From Pyrocephalus nanus (Eukaryota > Chordata > Aves > Passeriformes > Tyrannidae), in assembly GCA_038380795.1 (NCBI GenBank), contig CM076264.1:4714001-4778000 (forward strand): a stretch of 64,000 bases of DNA. The letters run 5' to 3'. Positions 40,268 through 52,842 of this stretch are shown piece by piece; positions within the stretch are counted from its first letter, which is position 1, and each line of letters begins with the position of its first letter. The notes below the pieces were generated by a model, which saw nothing but the letters and a program-made list of their open reading frames with translations, was not told the DNA's origin and made no database searches. Made by a program: the position numbers and the translations under genes.

Positions 40268-43200
40268 TTTCCATTCTAGCCCAGGGCACAGCGGCCTTGT
40301 GTTGTCTGGCTCCAGACAATTTTTGGGAGAAAAAAAAAAAAAGGAACAATAGTCTTTGGAGGTTAAAATAACCTTTCCTTATTCGGCTGTTACAGTACTT
40401 TCTTAGAAAACTATGAAAATAACCACAATTTTAATATTTTAAAACCTCACACTTTTAACTGATAAATGTTGTCTTGTTATAAAATCATAGCATGAGTCTT
40501 TGCTAGTAAAATAGATGTAGTAACCGTGCTAAGATTTCATTGCAAGAGGCAAGAATGGTGGGAAACAGCAATTGGAAGGTTAGTTATGGCAGTTTTCTTA
40601 CAAAATGGGGTAATCCATGGCTAATCAAGCTGTGATTCCCTCCTGGGTTGTCTTTTTTACAAGAGCTATCCACTAATATTGCAGATTTGTGAACCTTTGT
40701 GCTTACCAAGAGTTATTGGCAGTGGCACAGTTTGTGAGGAGTAGAGGTAATTTGCTGGGTTTGTGATGTTTGTGGAAATAGTTTCATCACTAAGAGGCTT
40801 CTTTAATTACAGAATTATGGGAGGGAGCTGAAGATGTGCTCTGGATTCCCCTCCTCCCTCCCTTTTTCCTCTGCAGCTGCAGAGCCCATGAAGAGTGTCT
40901 GCTGCCTTCCCACCCTCATCAGCTCTGCCCAGGACTGAACTGAAGCTAGGGCTGCTAAAATGCCTGGAGTTTAGATGCAAAAACAGGTGCAAAAATATTT
41001 TAACAATTGCAACTGCTCCAAAATGGAGCTTTTTATCAGTAACAGCCAGCATGCACTGAAGGGGGGCTGGGTACTTATTAAATAATTGCAGCATTTTTGA
41101 GAGCCAGATGGCTTGGCAGCACTTCTTGAGCAAACTATTTTGTTATCTGCACTAGTGTGAGAAGCACTTTTCAACTGGAGAAGCAGCTGACTTCAAAGCG
41201 GGACAATCAGTGAGTTGGTCTGAGCTGGCATGGGGTTGCCCAGAGAGAAACTGGATTTGAATGAGCCACACCAGGTATAGGGAAACAGTACAGTGACAAA
41301 AACAGTAGAGCTGCTCCCCACGTGGTGTGGAGAAATGTATTTAGTCTGAGGGGTGGATTAATCAAACTGTGTGACTGGTACCTGAATTAACTGGTTTTGA
41401 ATTAACCTGGGCGTCTTCTTAGTATTTTGCCAGACGGGATATAAGTGGAATTGCTGCAGGAGGATGCTACAGAAAGGTTCAGGTGCAAAGGCCGAATTAC
41501 CCCATAGTGTAACCACTTAAAAATAAATACCATTAGAAACAACCTAATTCATCTAATTATTCACTGCTGCTACACGAGTGATTGGGAGGAAATGAAATAG
41601 TTAGCATGCTAGTGAAACTTTTCCTTTGGTTGGGATCTGTCCTGCTTATTTAAAAGCTTCTCAGTGACCATTTTTTCCCTTTTTCCCCCTCTGCTTTTAA
41701 GTGGAAGAGGCAAAATGTTTTATTACATTTCCTATCTCAAGTGCTTTGGGTTTGTGCAAAAATTAACCATCAATGAAAAATGTGTTCTGTGAGTTATTTA
41801 TTTAAGTATTAATTCAGATGGATAACTGGGTGCTAAGGCCTTTCCTCTCTCTGGAGAATCAGAACAGTTTTCTGTTCTGTCAGCAGCGCTTTGACCTAAC
41901 TCTTTTTGGCCTGTCTTCATGAGCTTCCTTTTAACTATGTGAATGCCTGCAAAGACCATTCTTATAAAGGTTTCTGAAGTCATACTGTGATGGAGAATAA
42001 TAATTCATTTTTTCACAACTCTTTGTTTCCTTTTGACATCATGAAGTAAGCATGAAAAAACTGTGAACTTTTTTCTTTTTTTTTTTTTTAAATACTATCG
42101 GTTAACTTAGTGTCATTAGGTAACTCAGTGCTAAAGGGAATGGATGTCTTACCTAATGAATTATGGAAGAATATCCCAATCCCACACTTGATTTGCAATG
42201 CTGTTGCCCATTTCACCTACCTTTAGTTCTGGCCTTGACCAGGTTTGCCTGTTCTAGGACAGTGTTTTCAAGCAGAGACTGTAAGAGCATCACAGCTTGG
42301 CATCATCCTCACACCCACACAACCACATTTTTCTGTGGTTTTTGACTTGTTAACCTCAGTCCTTCATTGGTTTATACCTTTTTAAGTAGGTGGTTATGCT
42401 GTGTCTTTGGAGAATGTCACCAGAGCTGTGTGTTTCAACTTATGCTGAGGGAAGATGGAATTTCTCCCTCAACCTCTTCAAATCACATGGAAAGTGAGCA
42501 GGGGAAGTGTATTGTCATTATCTTAATAACAGTAATAGTTTGGGCCAGTGTCATGCACCATAAAGCCATTATGCTTTGGTAATGAGTCATAAATGCAAGG
42601 GTTTATGCTGATGTGACACTGAGAGTGGTACTTGAGGGCTTTCTTTTATAATAATGCATGTATTCAGTTTCTTTTGCTACAAAAATCTTAAAGCTCAGAT
42701 TATCACAGTACTGTGTATCTGTATACCTCGTACTTATCCATCTCTTCCTTCATCCAGGTCTATTTTATAATTGGTTTGCCTTTTTCTGCAGCAGAAGACA
42801 CCTGATAAGAGTGATCAGGCTTGGGATTCAGTGATTAGTGCTATCTTGGATCTGCAGATACCATTTATACAGATGATCCCAGCTGTTTCGCTCTGATTTT
42901 GATACCAAGCTGCTAATTGCTGGTGGCAGGTTTATTTTTACTACTGTGCTGCCCTTGGTTGTCCTTGTAGTTGAGAGCTGTCAAAATATCAGGGGTTTGG
43001 GGCTTTTGTTCTTCATTACCTCAGAACTGTAGCACAGGTGGGATGTTGCAGAGATCATGATGTTTTGATCTGTGGATGGGAGGAGCTACTGAAGTCAAGG
43101 CACTCAGGGAATACGGAGTACAGGCATCTGTAGGAAACAGGATCATTGGCCTGAGAAAATCCAAAGCAAAAGCTTCTGCAACCTGATCTCTCTTCAATAC

Positions 43201-46200
43201 TGAGGTAGAAGAAGTTTGAGAAATTTAACTTGTGTTTGGAGTCTTGTCACAATTTCTGAATGAGCTCTTGAGAGACTAAAATCTCTTGTGTTTAAAGACA
43301 AGTAGTCATGCACATTATTGCTAAGACTTTTTGATAGTCCAGTAACATGAGGCCCGTGATTTTCTTGTCATAGAAAGTGCTTGTGCTTTGAAATAGGAAG
43401 ATGTATATGAAATATCTCACCTTTCTGTATTTGTTTTTCATTCTGACTTCCACTGTTGACATTTTGCACAATGGCTTCTGTAATGTGTAAATACAGAGAG
43501 TGTCCAATAAAAGGGTGGAGGTAGGTCATGGTCTTGCTTAGAGGAGATAATACGGGATTGAAAAGAAGGAAAAAAGCACCCAGGCAATGTAAATTATACC
43601 GATTCAGTTACTTTTGAAGTGGTAAGTGCTGTAGTATTACCATAGTTGCTCTTCCTTGCCTTTGTTCTGTCATTACCTAAGAAAAGATTGTTGTTTGATA
43701 AACAACGTGCAGCATTGGATGCCAGATGAAAGCATAGCCAAGAGATTAGATTACATTATCAAGGGAGAGAGGAAGGAAGATGCGTTGAGAACGGGTCTGT
43801 TACAAGTCACCAGGTAATTATCAAGCTCCGTAATTATAAAGGGGTAGCCTCTCCTTTCTAATGTCTGTTTTAAATGTTAGTTGTGATTAAAAGCGGATCA
43901 TTGAAGGGGGAGGAGTGGGGAAGGAGGAGTAGGCTTTGTTATTTCTCCATCCAGATTGTTGTTGAAACAAAGAAAAGCTGCAAAAGTGGAAAAAGTCCTC
44001 TAATGATCTGTATATATGTGTGTGTTTGGAGGACAAAGACAAAGGGGATTGAGAGAGCTCTGAACTTTGGATTTCTCAGCAAAGTGGATGTAAAAATCAA
44101 TCTGAAAATAGTGTGGCATGAAGAAAATTACTTTTTTTTTTTCTGGTAATGAAGCCACAGGTCTGGTTTAGCTGATGAGAAGAGGGAGACCAAGATCAAG
44201 TGAAGCCATTTCTCAGAAAATGATGTGTGACCTTCTTTAGGATCAGGGAAGCAGCAATCCTGAGTGCCTGCCAGTCCTGTGCTCCATGAATCCAGTGATC
44301 AATAGAGGTGCAGTACACTGGAGTGCCCCCACAGGTTTCCAAACTGAGGGAAAGATAAAGTTCAAAATGGCAGGTAGTTTATTCTGTATTATACCTAATG
44401 GTGATAGATAATATAATTTTGCCACAAAACATACTTTTTTCTTCTGTGTCACAGGTCATTAGAAATCTTAAATAGAAAGGAGTATTTTCCCTTTTTAGAA
44501 TCTCTACATATGTAGTTGAATTAAGGCCAGTTTTCAGGCCTGTATGTTGGTCTGTTCCCATGAATCCTATAGAGCCAGAACAGCTTTTCACTCTCTTAAC
44601 ATTTCCTAAAATCCCATAAGTCAAGCTGTGGAAATACCTGCGTAACCATTCCCCCTCTGAATGTGCCATATCACCTCAGATTTGGGAGGATGAACTAAAG
44701 TTTAAAGTACTAAATTTTTGTTCTGTGTGCTTAGAATATAAAGGGATTTAACAGCTTGGTTTTGGTAAACTGTAAACGCAAAGTTTAAAGCCAGGTTGAC
44801 ACTCAGATGTTGACACCTTTCAGAGACTGTGTCCTGGAGAGCCCAGAAGGGGACAGGCTGTAGCTTTAATTGGAAGAGCATCAAAGTGCTGTAGAAGAGG
44901 AAGAAGGGAGGAGAAAAAAAAAATGCAAACAAAACCCAAAACAAACAAATTAACTATATGAATTTCAGAAACATGAGAAAGGCCTTCTGATTTGGGCTCA
45001 GAGCTGGAATATGTTTTAAGTCTCGGGCTACTACGTCAATTAAATTCAGCTACAAAGGAGAGCAAGCCCACGCCTCTGGGAGCCAAAGGGAAATATTGAT
45101 AAATAAACTGCAGTGGATAGTTCTTCCATTCCTAACAAACAATGCTGGTAAAGAGGACAATGGGGGTGCTGTTTTGATGGGATTCTAATCCGTGACTGGA
45201 ATAGCTTAGCGTAAAACATGGAAATTTTGCTTTGTCAGAGGCCTGTGAATGGTACTGAAATTGTAATTGTGGTCAGTGCTATTGTCAGACCCAAACACTG
45301 GAAGATGTGATCTTTGCCATGAGTTTTCACATGTTCTTTTTATGTGCCTGGTGGCCTATGTATAAAAGCCTTGTCATAGTTTGAAGAGCAGGGAGCAAAT
45401 GGACTTGCTAATGCCTGGGAGTCGGTCTTCAGTTAGCACAGGGATGTCTGAGAACTCAGCAGAATTTATTGCATGATCTGCTGTATTTAGTCTGTTACTC
45501 CAGAATGAAATTTAAAATACTCAGAGTCCTGTGTTAGACCTGACTCTCTATGAATCGATTTACAGGGGGGTTTTTGACTTTTTACTTTTACTACCATATG
45601 TAGTCCCCATAATGTGGACTTGTTGGTGGGAAGCAGCCTGCCCTGGTTAAATAGTAAGGTCTCAGCCTTACTGAAAAGCTTCTTCCCTTCCCACATATTT
45701 TTTTTTTCTCTTCTTTTTCTTTTTTTTCTTTCAAGTAGGTTTTGGGGAAGTGAAGTAATTATAATGGTGTTTCAGAGGAAATTCTTCAGATCTTAAAAAA
45801 AAAAAAAGAAGGAAAAATAAAGGTGTGAGAATGGAGGGATGGAGGTAGAGAAAAGCTCCACATGGCAAACCATTGTCTCTGGAAATCAAACACGCCCACT
45901 AGGTATGTTTCCATTGGGAACTATTAAATTAGTCCTCTGCATCCTGATCAGAGAGATTGTGAAAGTGGGACGCTTGCAGTTGAATAGACTGGGTTTTGTC
46001 AATAGCTTTGAAACCGCCTGCCAGAGCCTGCATGCAGTAATTTGTTTATCGTTATTTCCTTCCTATGAAAACAGAATAAAAGCAAAATACACACTTAGAT
46101 GAGATTTTGCAGTTTGGAGGCTGAATTGTTTCCTAAGAATAATTTGATGGTGTGCATTTGTTCCCTCGTGCAGTGGGAGCCTGCAGAGGAATGGCTACCG

Positions 46201-48221
46201 GGGGTGTTCCTTGGGAGGTGGGAAGGCAGCAGGATGCTCCATCTCTGCAGGGGACACAGTCTCTCCTGAAATGTGAGAGAGAAGTGGACTGTGTTGAACT
46301 TGGTTGCTGAGATGAAGTATCTGAATTACGTGTGGGTGGTTCTCCTGTGCCAAAACAGGGATCACAGCTTGAGCCACGGAGGTGGTTTACCTGAACTCAT
46401 TTTACTTGGGCTTAACTGCAGTGGCTTAGGACTGATGAGGTCGATCACCGTGCTGCAGAGGAAGGGGAGGAACTTCGCTGAGACTCATTAACTGCAAGAG
46501 TTTTTCGTTGTTTCAAAGGGCAGATTTTAATTGGTTTCAGAATCAGGCCCTCAAATGTGAATTTAGGTGAAGGATGATAATCTTCAGGCAGAAAACGCTT
46601 TGGTTGGTTCTTCTTCTGTAATTGCTGTGTCTAAGTGAGGAATCTCACAGTTGGTTGATGTCAGGGGTGATGTGAATGAGCTACCATTCATGGTAGGTGA
46701 GCACCAACACATTTAACCAAGCAGCTATGAGGTGATGGTTACAGCTTTAGATGTCTCCTGATCACAGGTAAGAGTAACTTGGTGACCCTCAATATTAAGC
46801 ACTCCCTATCCCATCTCTTTGGCTTGCCTTGTCCCTGAAGGGATAGATGTGCTCATGTATTATTTTTTTAACATGCAGAAGACATAATTTCACCTCACCT
46901 CTTTTGTAACAAAATAACTAACTTCACACACAAGTGCAGCACAGACTTGGTTAAAAACTTGGAAGTCCCCATATACTGTTTATTTGTTAGCTATTCATTT
47001 CTATTCAGATGGCATGTAATGTCTGGGGTTTTTTTCATGAGGGCTTGGCATAGTCAATGATGAGACCATTTTAACCTTAGAGGTGTCAGCGCCAGTGAGG
47101 TAAAGAGAGCCTGGAAAGTGTGATGTGTTTTCCATAGCCAGTCGTGGGTGATTAGCAGTTGGCAATGAGCTGATATGAAACGATAATGCAAGAGTGGCTG
47201 TGGTAATTGTTGTGTTGTCTGTGTCTCAGGAAGAGGTGTGTCTGCCTCTTGCCTGCAGTAAAATTGATGACATGGTCTGATAGACAAGTGCTACATAAAG
47301 ACTGAGAGGAATTTATAGGCACCTGAAGGCAATACAAGACGATGATGAAAGGCGTTCTCAATGTTAGACACTAATTCATGGTGAAGTGAAATCCTCACAA
47401 GGGCTTTGTGTCTGCCGTGCAGCTTACCAGGATGAAAGCTCACCTAAATGGCAGCGGGTTTTAATTCAAACACTGTTTGGTGCCATGTTGAAGTTCACAG
47501 ACACACACACAAAAAAAGTAGAAATATTAATTAGACCTTAGCTGCAAACTTGTTATTGCAGCTCTTTTTTTCCTTTTGGTTATCTTAATTATGTGTGTTC
47601 AATGCACTAACACCGAGAAATATTTCTGAAGTAGTGTAAAAGATGTATCTGAACCAATTGGATTAGAATTTTACAACTGGCCTCTTTTGCAGCTAACTGA
47701 ACATTTTGTTCTGGGGAGTAACACATGTGTTTTCTCAGTCTTGCCTGTGCCTCCAAAGCCTGTTGAGGTAATTCATCAGGTTTCTGTGCAACAGGAGTGC
47801 GGTGACACACAAAAGATTCAGTGGTGTTTAGGAGCAGTTTCACTTCTCAATATGTCGCTCGTGATGGAAGGGCTGCCGTGAGCTGGTACTTCTTACTTTG
47901 TTTTTTTTTTTCCTCCAGAAGATACCAGTTTCCAGTGACAAGAAGAAGAATTGTTTTAATCCCAAATGCAGGACAGAAGGCTGGGGCAATTTTATGGGAG
48001 CAGATTAATTACTGTTATGCCCTGTGTTGTAATTGTATTGTTGTGGTCATCGTGTCTGGGTCTGTAAGAAAGGCCAGGCCTGGAGATAAATATGTTAAAG
48101 AAATGGAAGAAGTTTCAGGCCTGTGTTACCTTGATCTAGAGGGTGGTGTGTTTGCCAGGAACCTTCTTTTTTTCCTTTGTCAGCTGATTCATAGGAGATA
48201 GTGCTTTTCCTGTATCCTATT

Positions 48222-48238
48222 GGAGAGAGAGAGAGAGA
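48222..48238. repeat. (GA)n dinucleotide repeat
   Basis: About eight GA units. A simple repeat in intron sequence with no other features. Confidence 0.85.
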
Positions 48239-50369
48239 CAAACTGCTTTTTGGATGCCTGTAGCAATCTGGACATGACGTAGCGAAGACTGATGTTGGTA
48301 TTGCATTGTCCTTTCAGAACCATCATATCAGATGTCAGTTGGCTGGTGAAAGGACATATTCTTTCATTTCTCAGACAGAATGCTGAATTTTCATGTGTTC
48401 TGTAATTCAGAGACTGCATTTTTATGTATATAAAAATATAATCACATTATATAATTGTTCTTGTTCTCACCTTTTCCCCACATACTTAAAATCTATTTGT
48501 TTTCCTGTTTATGGTCTGTATCAGTACATTTGCTTGCAAAGCAAAAAGCAGTGCAGTGGCAGAATTCTTTTAGAAACATTAGAGATGCTAACAATAATGC
48601 TGAAGATACAAAGTTCATAATAAATACTTTTATGTATTTCAAAGCTAATTTCTTTCACTGTCTGTCTTTACACTTTGTCTTCTTGTAAGTTCGAAAAAAA
48701 ATTGGACGATGTCGTTTTGTCCTGTTAAAGGAGGTCAAGTTGTACTTGAACGCCTCAAGTTATCTGAGACTCTTCTCAAATATGCCAAACAAGTTCTCCA
48801 TTTCCAAGGTCAAAACCAGCCTAGATTCCAGTGTCTCTGGAAGCTGTGTTTTTTTTTTCCTTTTGGAGCCATCTTGCTGTTCTCTGGATGGCGTCTCCTG
48901 TTTGCTCTTTCAGTTCATTCACTTGAGTTAGTCTTTACCAAACTCTGTGTGGGTTTCCCCCCCTGCGCCTCCAAATCTTTCTCAGTTGTTTTTCTGTGAA
49001 CCACAACTTGCCCTTTTCCACCACTAATGATGCTTTTCCTTCTGACTTGCTCCTTTTGTGAACACTGGCCTATTCAATGGCTGGATTTCTCATTGCTCCC
49101 AGCTTGACCTTTCTTCATTTTGTTGACTTCATGCTTTCAAGTTTTAGCCTGCTTTTCTTCCCTCTCTTTTTGTTCTTCTTCTCTTGTCTTTTCCCTGGCA
49201 CTGTATTTCTCCATCTTAGTGTGTCCCACCCTTCCTGTTCATGTCAGCTACCTCTAATTTTTGTCACTTCTGGCAAAATCAAACACCTGGATGAGGAAGT
49301 TTCCATTTGTATTTTATTATCCTTTTCAATTCTTTGCTTTGTATATGATTTCTCTGATTCTGCCCCTTTTCCGTTAGGCATTTACTGTCTGAGGTTTTAT
49401 AAATTGACTAGTGACAAAAGATGTGCTAGTCAAAATAATTATTCTCAGAAAGTGAAAATATATCGTAAATTAAAAATACGCATATTGAAAATAAGGCATG
49501 GCAACAGAACCAGTTTTTTCACACCGACATCCTTTCCTCTCAGAGCTAAAACAATCTCTTCCTCGAAGCTGCAAAACTAATGAAACTTCTGATAAATTTG
49601 TATGTCTGATGGTTGTTTGACTTCTGCTGAATAATAGGAGGGCTGCAGTTGAACTGCTGGTGTATTAAACACCACAGAACCCACTGCAGGGAAGAAAGAT
49701 TATGCCCCATCAGCAAGGGTAAAACCTTAACTGGAGTCAGTGCCAGTCTGGGCACTGAGTAATTCACGTGGGGATGGCATTGGCTTAGTTAGCCTTGGAT
49801 ATGACAGACCTAATTTCCTGGTCAAACCAGACCAAAACATGTCAGCGGTCTCATAACTTGGCAAAATACAACGGAGAAAGCTGAAGACTGATCTTTGTTG
49901 GGGTGTGTGTTTGTTTGTTTGTTTATTGTTTGGGTTTGTTTTTTGGTATCTTGTTCCAAATGTCAAGACTTTCAGGTATTTTTATTTTTCTCTGATTCCT
50001 TTTACCCGCTCCCAAAATTTTCTTCATTTGTGTATCTTGACTGATTCCTGCCTCTTTCCCACCTCTGCACTTCCTTCCCAGGTTTCCCTTTCCTGATGTC
50101 TTGCTTTGAACTGACAGTTGCTGTGATATATATCAAATCTTTCTGGTTTTTTTTCCTGAAACTCTTCTGGTGAGGTTTTTTTCCTTATCCTCCTAATTTC
50201 TACTATTTATGACTTCTTCCTTGCTTCTCCCTTCTGCCCATTAAAACAAAGTGGTTTGAATTCCCATTATCGGTGTCTTTTGACTGTTCAGTCCTTTTCT
50301 GAGATGGATAAGTGGTTTCTTCAGTAACAAAAGCCGTGATGCCACCCCCGCTTCTCCTTCCCCCTCCCT

Positions 50370-50500
50370 CCAATACCCGGGGAATTGAAGTTACAACAAA
50401 GGGAGACACGGAAAGGGACTCGTGATGGCACAAGTGGGTAGCGGCGTTGCTTTGGTCGCCATAGAAACGGGCTTGCCCATTGTGGCATGCGAGCATCGAG
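50370..50500. promoter_or_regulatory. CpG cluster with RFX X-box-like site
   Basis: Nine CpG dinucleotides occur between 50378 and 50498, embedded in CpG-poor intron. At 50455-50468 the sequence GTCGCCATAGAAAC matches the RFX-factor X-box (palindrome GTTGCCATGGCAAC) at 11 of 14 positions, with an intact GTNRCC left half. RFX proteins drive ciliary genes and also act through distal enhancers. The cluster lies 180-280 bp upstream of the exon-like segment at 50650, so it could be an enhancer or an internal promoter. The role is inferred. Confidence 0.35.
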
Positions 50501-50649
50501 AGATTTAAGTAATGACATCCTTTAAAATATACCGTGGGTTTCCTGCAAGTTGGCAGCGGGGTTGCAGGGTTATTCCCTGCTATCTGGGTTTGTTGTTTTT
50601 TTTTTTTTTTGGTCTGCTCTCTTAACCTTCCTGATTGACCTGTTTGCAG

Positions 50650-51055
50650 AAACATTCTGTATCCAGTCGCTGCCTTCCAGTCGGGTACAGCCCCGAGGGT
50701 AAAGTTCACTGTTTAATCCCACAAGTGCTTGTGGACAATGAGTATTATAAAGGTACACAGAAGACTGTTGTACTTGCTCTGCAAGTGTTAATGGAACCAG
50801 TGTATTTGTCAGGGGAGGAAAATACAGCTCCCCCCCAGCCCGTGCAGAAACCGAGCATAGACTTGGACTGGATGGAGGAAAAGGAAATAAGAAAAAGTAT
50901 ATATGAGGAAAAAAATATTATTAGTTATATGGATTCCCAACTGGTCTGTAGGATGCATGTACTTGGAGAAGAACAAAATGCCAATTTTAATTTTAGCACT
51001 CTTAAATGACAGCTAAACCTTTGCATCAAAAATAAACCACAGAATGGAAATATCT
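50650..51055 (+). other. Candidate alternative 3'-terminal exon of AFG2A
   Basis: A T15 run (50596-50610) and a pyrimidine-rich stretch lead to TGTTTGCAG (AG at 50648-50649). From 50650 a frame stays open for 119 codons to a TGA at 51007-51009, with no ATG at its beginning, as expected for an internal-entry exon. The frame is the one reached by splicing from the phase-0 donor at 18968. AATAAA lies at 51031-51036 with a GT-rich TTTGTGTGAT about 20 bases on. The predicted tail (beginning KHSVSSRC, with VLVDNEYYKGTQKTV and PSIDLDWMEEKEIRKSIYEE further on) matches no family I recognise and has an acidic-basic charged C-terminal half. It would replace the arginine-finger part of D2. It could be a chance frame; there is no transcript evidence here. 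Confidence 0.2.
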
Positions 51056-51659
51056 TTGTGTGATACCTTGTAAAGCATCCCATTTCTTATTTACTTCATT
51101 ACTTCTTATTTGCTGCTACTGTAACGTTTGCAGTATTTTGCATGCTTGAGATATTCAGCTGTTTAAAAACCTGGTAGGAATAAATGTCATGTTTCATGGT
51201 TGAGATGATGGCTATTAATCTGTTAGGCTGACTTCTGAGATGCATTTTTCTGCTGCTGTGGACATTTGGGGCTGTTAAGAGGTACACCTGAGGGTTCATC
51301 TTCTCAGAACGCGGTTTTTCTTTTCTTCATGGCAATATTTCTTCTATAGATATTGAGCTGTATTTCATTTATTTGTACTTTGGAATCTCATTAATTTTGC
51401 CAACAGGGGAAGCATTCCTGGATATTGTCATAACATAATAATATTAAGGTAAGCATTGATTTTTCTAATCTAATCTACTCAGTAATTAATGTGAGTGGAA
51501 GGAGCACTGTCAATTTGTGAATACTTTTTTTTTCTTTGTACTACTTTGCTTTCAAATCAAAGTAATAAATATAATATTTTTTATTTAAGGCCCCATTATT
51601 TTTCTGCTTGATTATACAGCATTTGCTGTACTTAATTTAAAAAAAAAAAAAAAAGGAAA

Positions 51660-51990
51660 ATTGCCTAATTGCTAATGCTTTGGCACTTTTAAATTCCACT
51701 GGCAGTTGAGGAAGTAACCTATTATTTAGGTCGTGGAACATTTTTCTGGCTTACTTTGTACCCACTGCACCAAATGAGGCTTCCCCTCTATTAAATGTCA
51801 CGTTTTACAATTGCTGTGGAGGCACTTTTATGCCTCGAGTTTATTGTAGCTATTGGGGAGGGGCAGTGGGGGCTAAACGTGTTTTGAGTCTAATTGCAAG
51901 TGATTGGTTTTTCATTTTTCCTCACGTGTCATTGTTTAAATTCCGCTCCTTTGACATGTTTTGTCCTAAAGCACTGCCTGTTTACAATTC
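51660..51990. promoter_or_regulatory. Candidate conserved regulatory block
   Basis: After an A16 run the sequence becomes complex and free of repeats. It contains GCCTAATTGCTAATGC near 51663, CAATTGCTGTGGAGGCAC near 51810, TCTAATTGCAAGTGATTGG near 51890 (homeobox, NKX-like CAAGTG and inverted CCAAT cores), a CACGTG E-box at 51923-51928 and a SOX-like ATTGTTT at 51931-51937. No reading frame is maintained. The texture resembles conserved vertebrate non-coding elements; the assignment is inference. Confidence 0.3.
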
Positions 51991-52224
51991 AGTACTTCTA
52001 TTAGCTTAAGGCCCAGCTAAGCAAATCCTGTTCTGTGTTAGGAAATGTCTTAGCTCTTGACAGATGTTGCAGCAGGAATCTGATGGATATGACATCTACA
52101 GCATTAGAGCAGCAACGATAAGAAATAATCTATATCTTGTCAGCTTCTGGTAGAATTAGACCTCTCTTTAAGCAGAAAGAAACAGTAGCTGTTTCTACTA
52201 CAAGTAAGAAATACATTTTTGCTC

Positions 52225-52245
52225 TTTTTTTTTTTTTTTTTTTTT
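52225..52245. repeat. Poly-T run (21) within a T/G-rich tract
   Basis: T21 followed by GGGTTTTGGG and another T-run to about 52265. A low-complexity tract; no retroelement body was recognised next to it. Confidence 0.85.
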
Positions 52246-52735
52246 GGGTTTTGGGTTTTTTTTTCGATTCTTTTTTTATTTATTTTTAAATTTGGTGGGA
52301 AAAAGTCACGTCCTTCCCACAATCTGAATTTGTAAAATAAGTTGTAGTTGTTACAAACATTTATCTGAAGTGTTTGGATCCATAAGCACGAGGAGATACA
52401 CATCAGTATTTCTCAGACTCAGAAGGCTAATTCCAAGTCTTTGTTTTATGCACCCAGATGTTTTGAATTTACTGGATCTACCCTGGGTGAATTTGGCCCA
52501 GAAAATATATGACTTAATCATAAAAAGTTGTGTTATCTTAAAGAAAATTTTCCTAATAGATATATACTAGTCCCTGAGCTGTCCAGTGGTTCCCAAAGTA
52601 GCAATCAGGAGAACTGCTGGCATTGGCTTTTATTTTTCAAGCTACCAGGAAAAGAACAAATGTGGAGATAAAGGCATTATCCTCCAAGGAAGTCCTTTGA
52701 TCCTGTGATGGCTGTCCCAGAGTAACTCCTCAGGA

Positions 52736-52842
52736 GGACACTTGTATTCCAGGATGAAGATCCCCCCCTCTTTTTGTTTTTCCTGTGTACAGAATAGGAG
52801 CTGGAGAGGGTAAGAAGCATTAATCCTGGAATACAAGTGTCC
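52736..52842. repeat. Perfect 20-bp inverted repeat with 67-bp spacer
   Basis: GGACACTTGTATTCCAGGAT at 52736-52755 is the exact reverse complement of 52823-52842. Mismatches begin immediately on both sides of the arms. A second smaller inverted pair overlaps the right arm: TTAATCCTG at 52820-52828 and CAGGATTAA at 52846-52854. Twenty perfect bases at this spacing are not expected by chance in 64 kb. Possible origins are a replication template switch or a decayed palindromic insertion. The transcript could fold into a long-loop hairpin, but the loop is long for a microRNA precursor. Confidence 0.95.

Noticed and set aside
40067..40279. Proline-rich frame ending in a poly-Pro stretch
   Set aside because: Produced by the C18 homopolymer; no other support.
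47901..48015. Strong acceptor-like T10-TCCTCCAG at 47918 followed by 29 open codons
   Set aside because: No donor or poly(A) signal follows and the frame soon stops. Best explained as a decoy acceptor in a T-rich intron.
49077..49580. 167-codon frame with apparent membrane segments
   Set aside because: The hydrophobic residues come from T/C-rich low-complexity DNA (Phe/Leu/Ser codons). No family resemblance.
50203..50709. 168-codon frame on the minus strand overlapping the X-box region
   Set aside because: No ATG at its 5' end, contains Lys/Gln/Thr runs from the poly-T tract, and no known motif. The + strand segment has better splice and poly(A) context.
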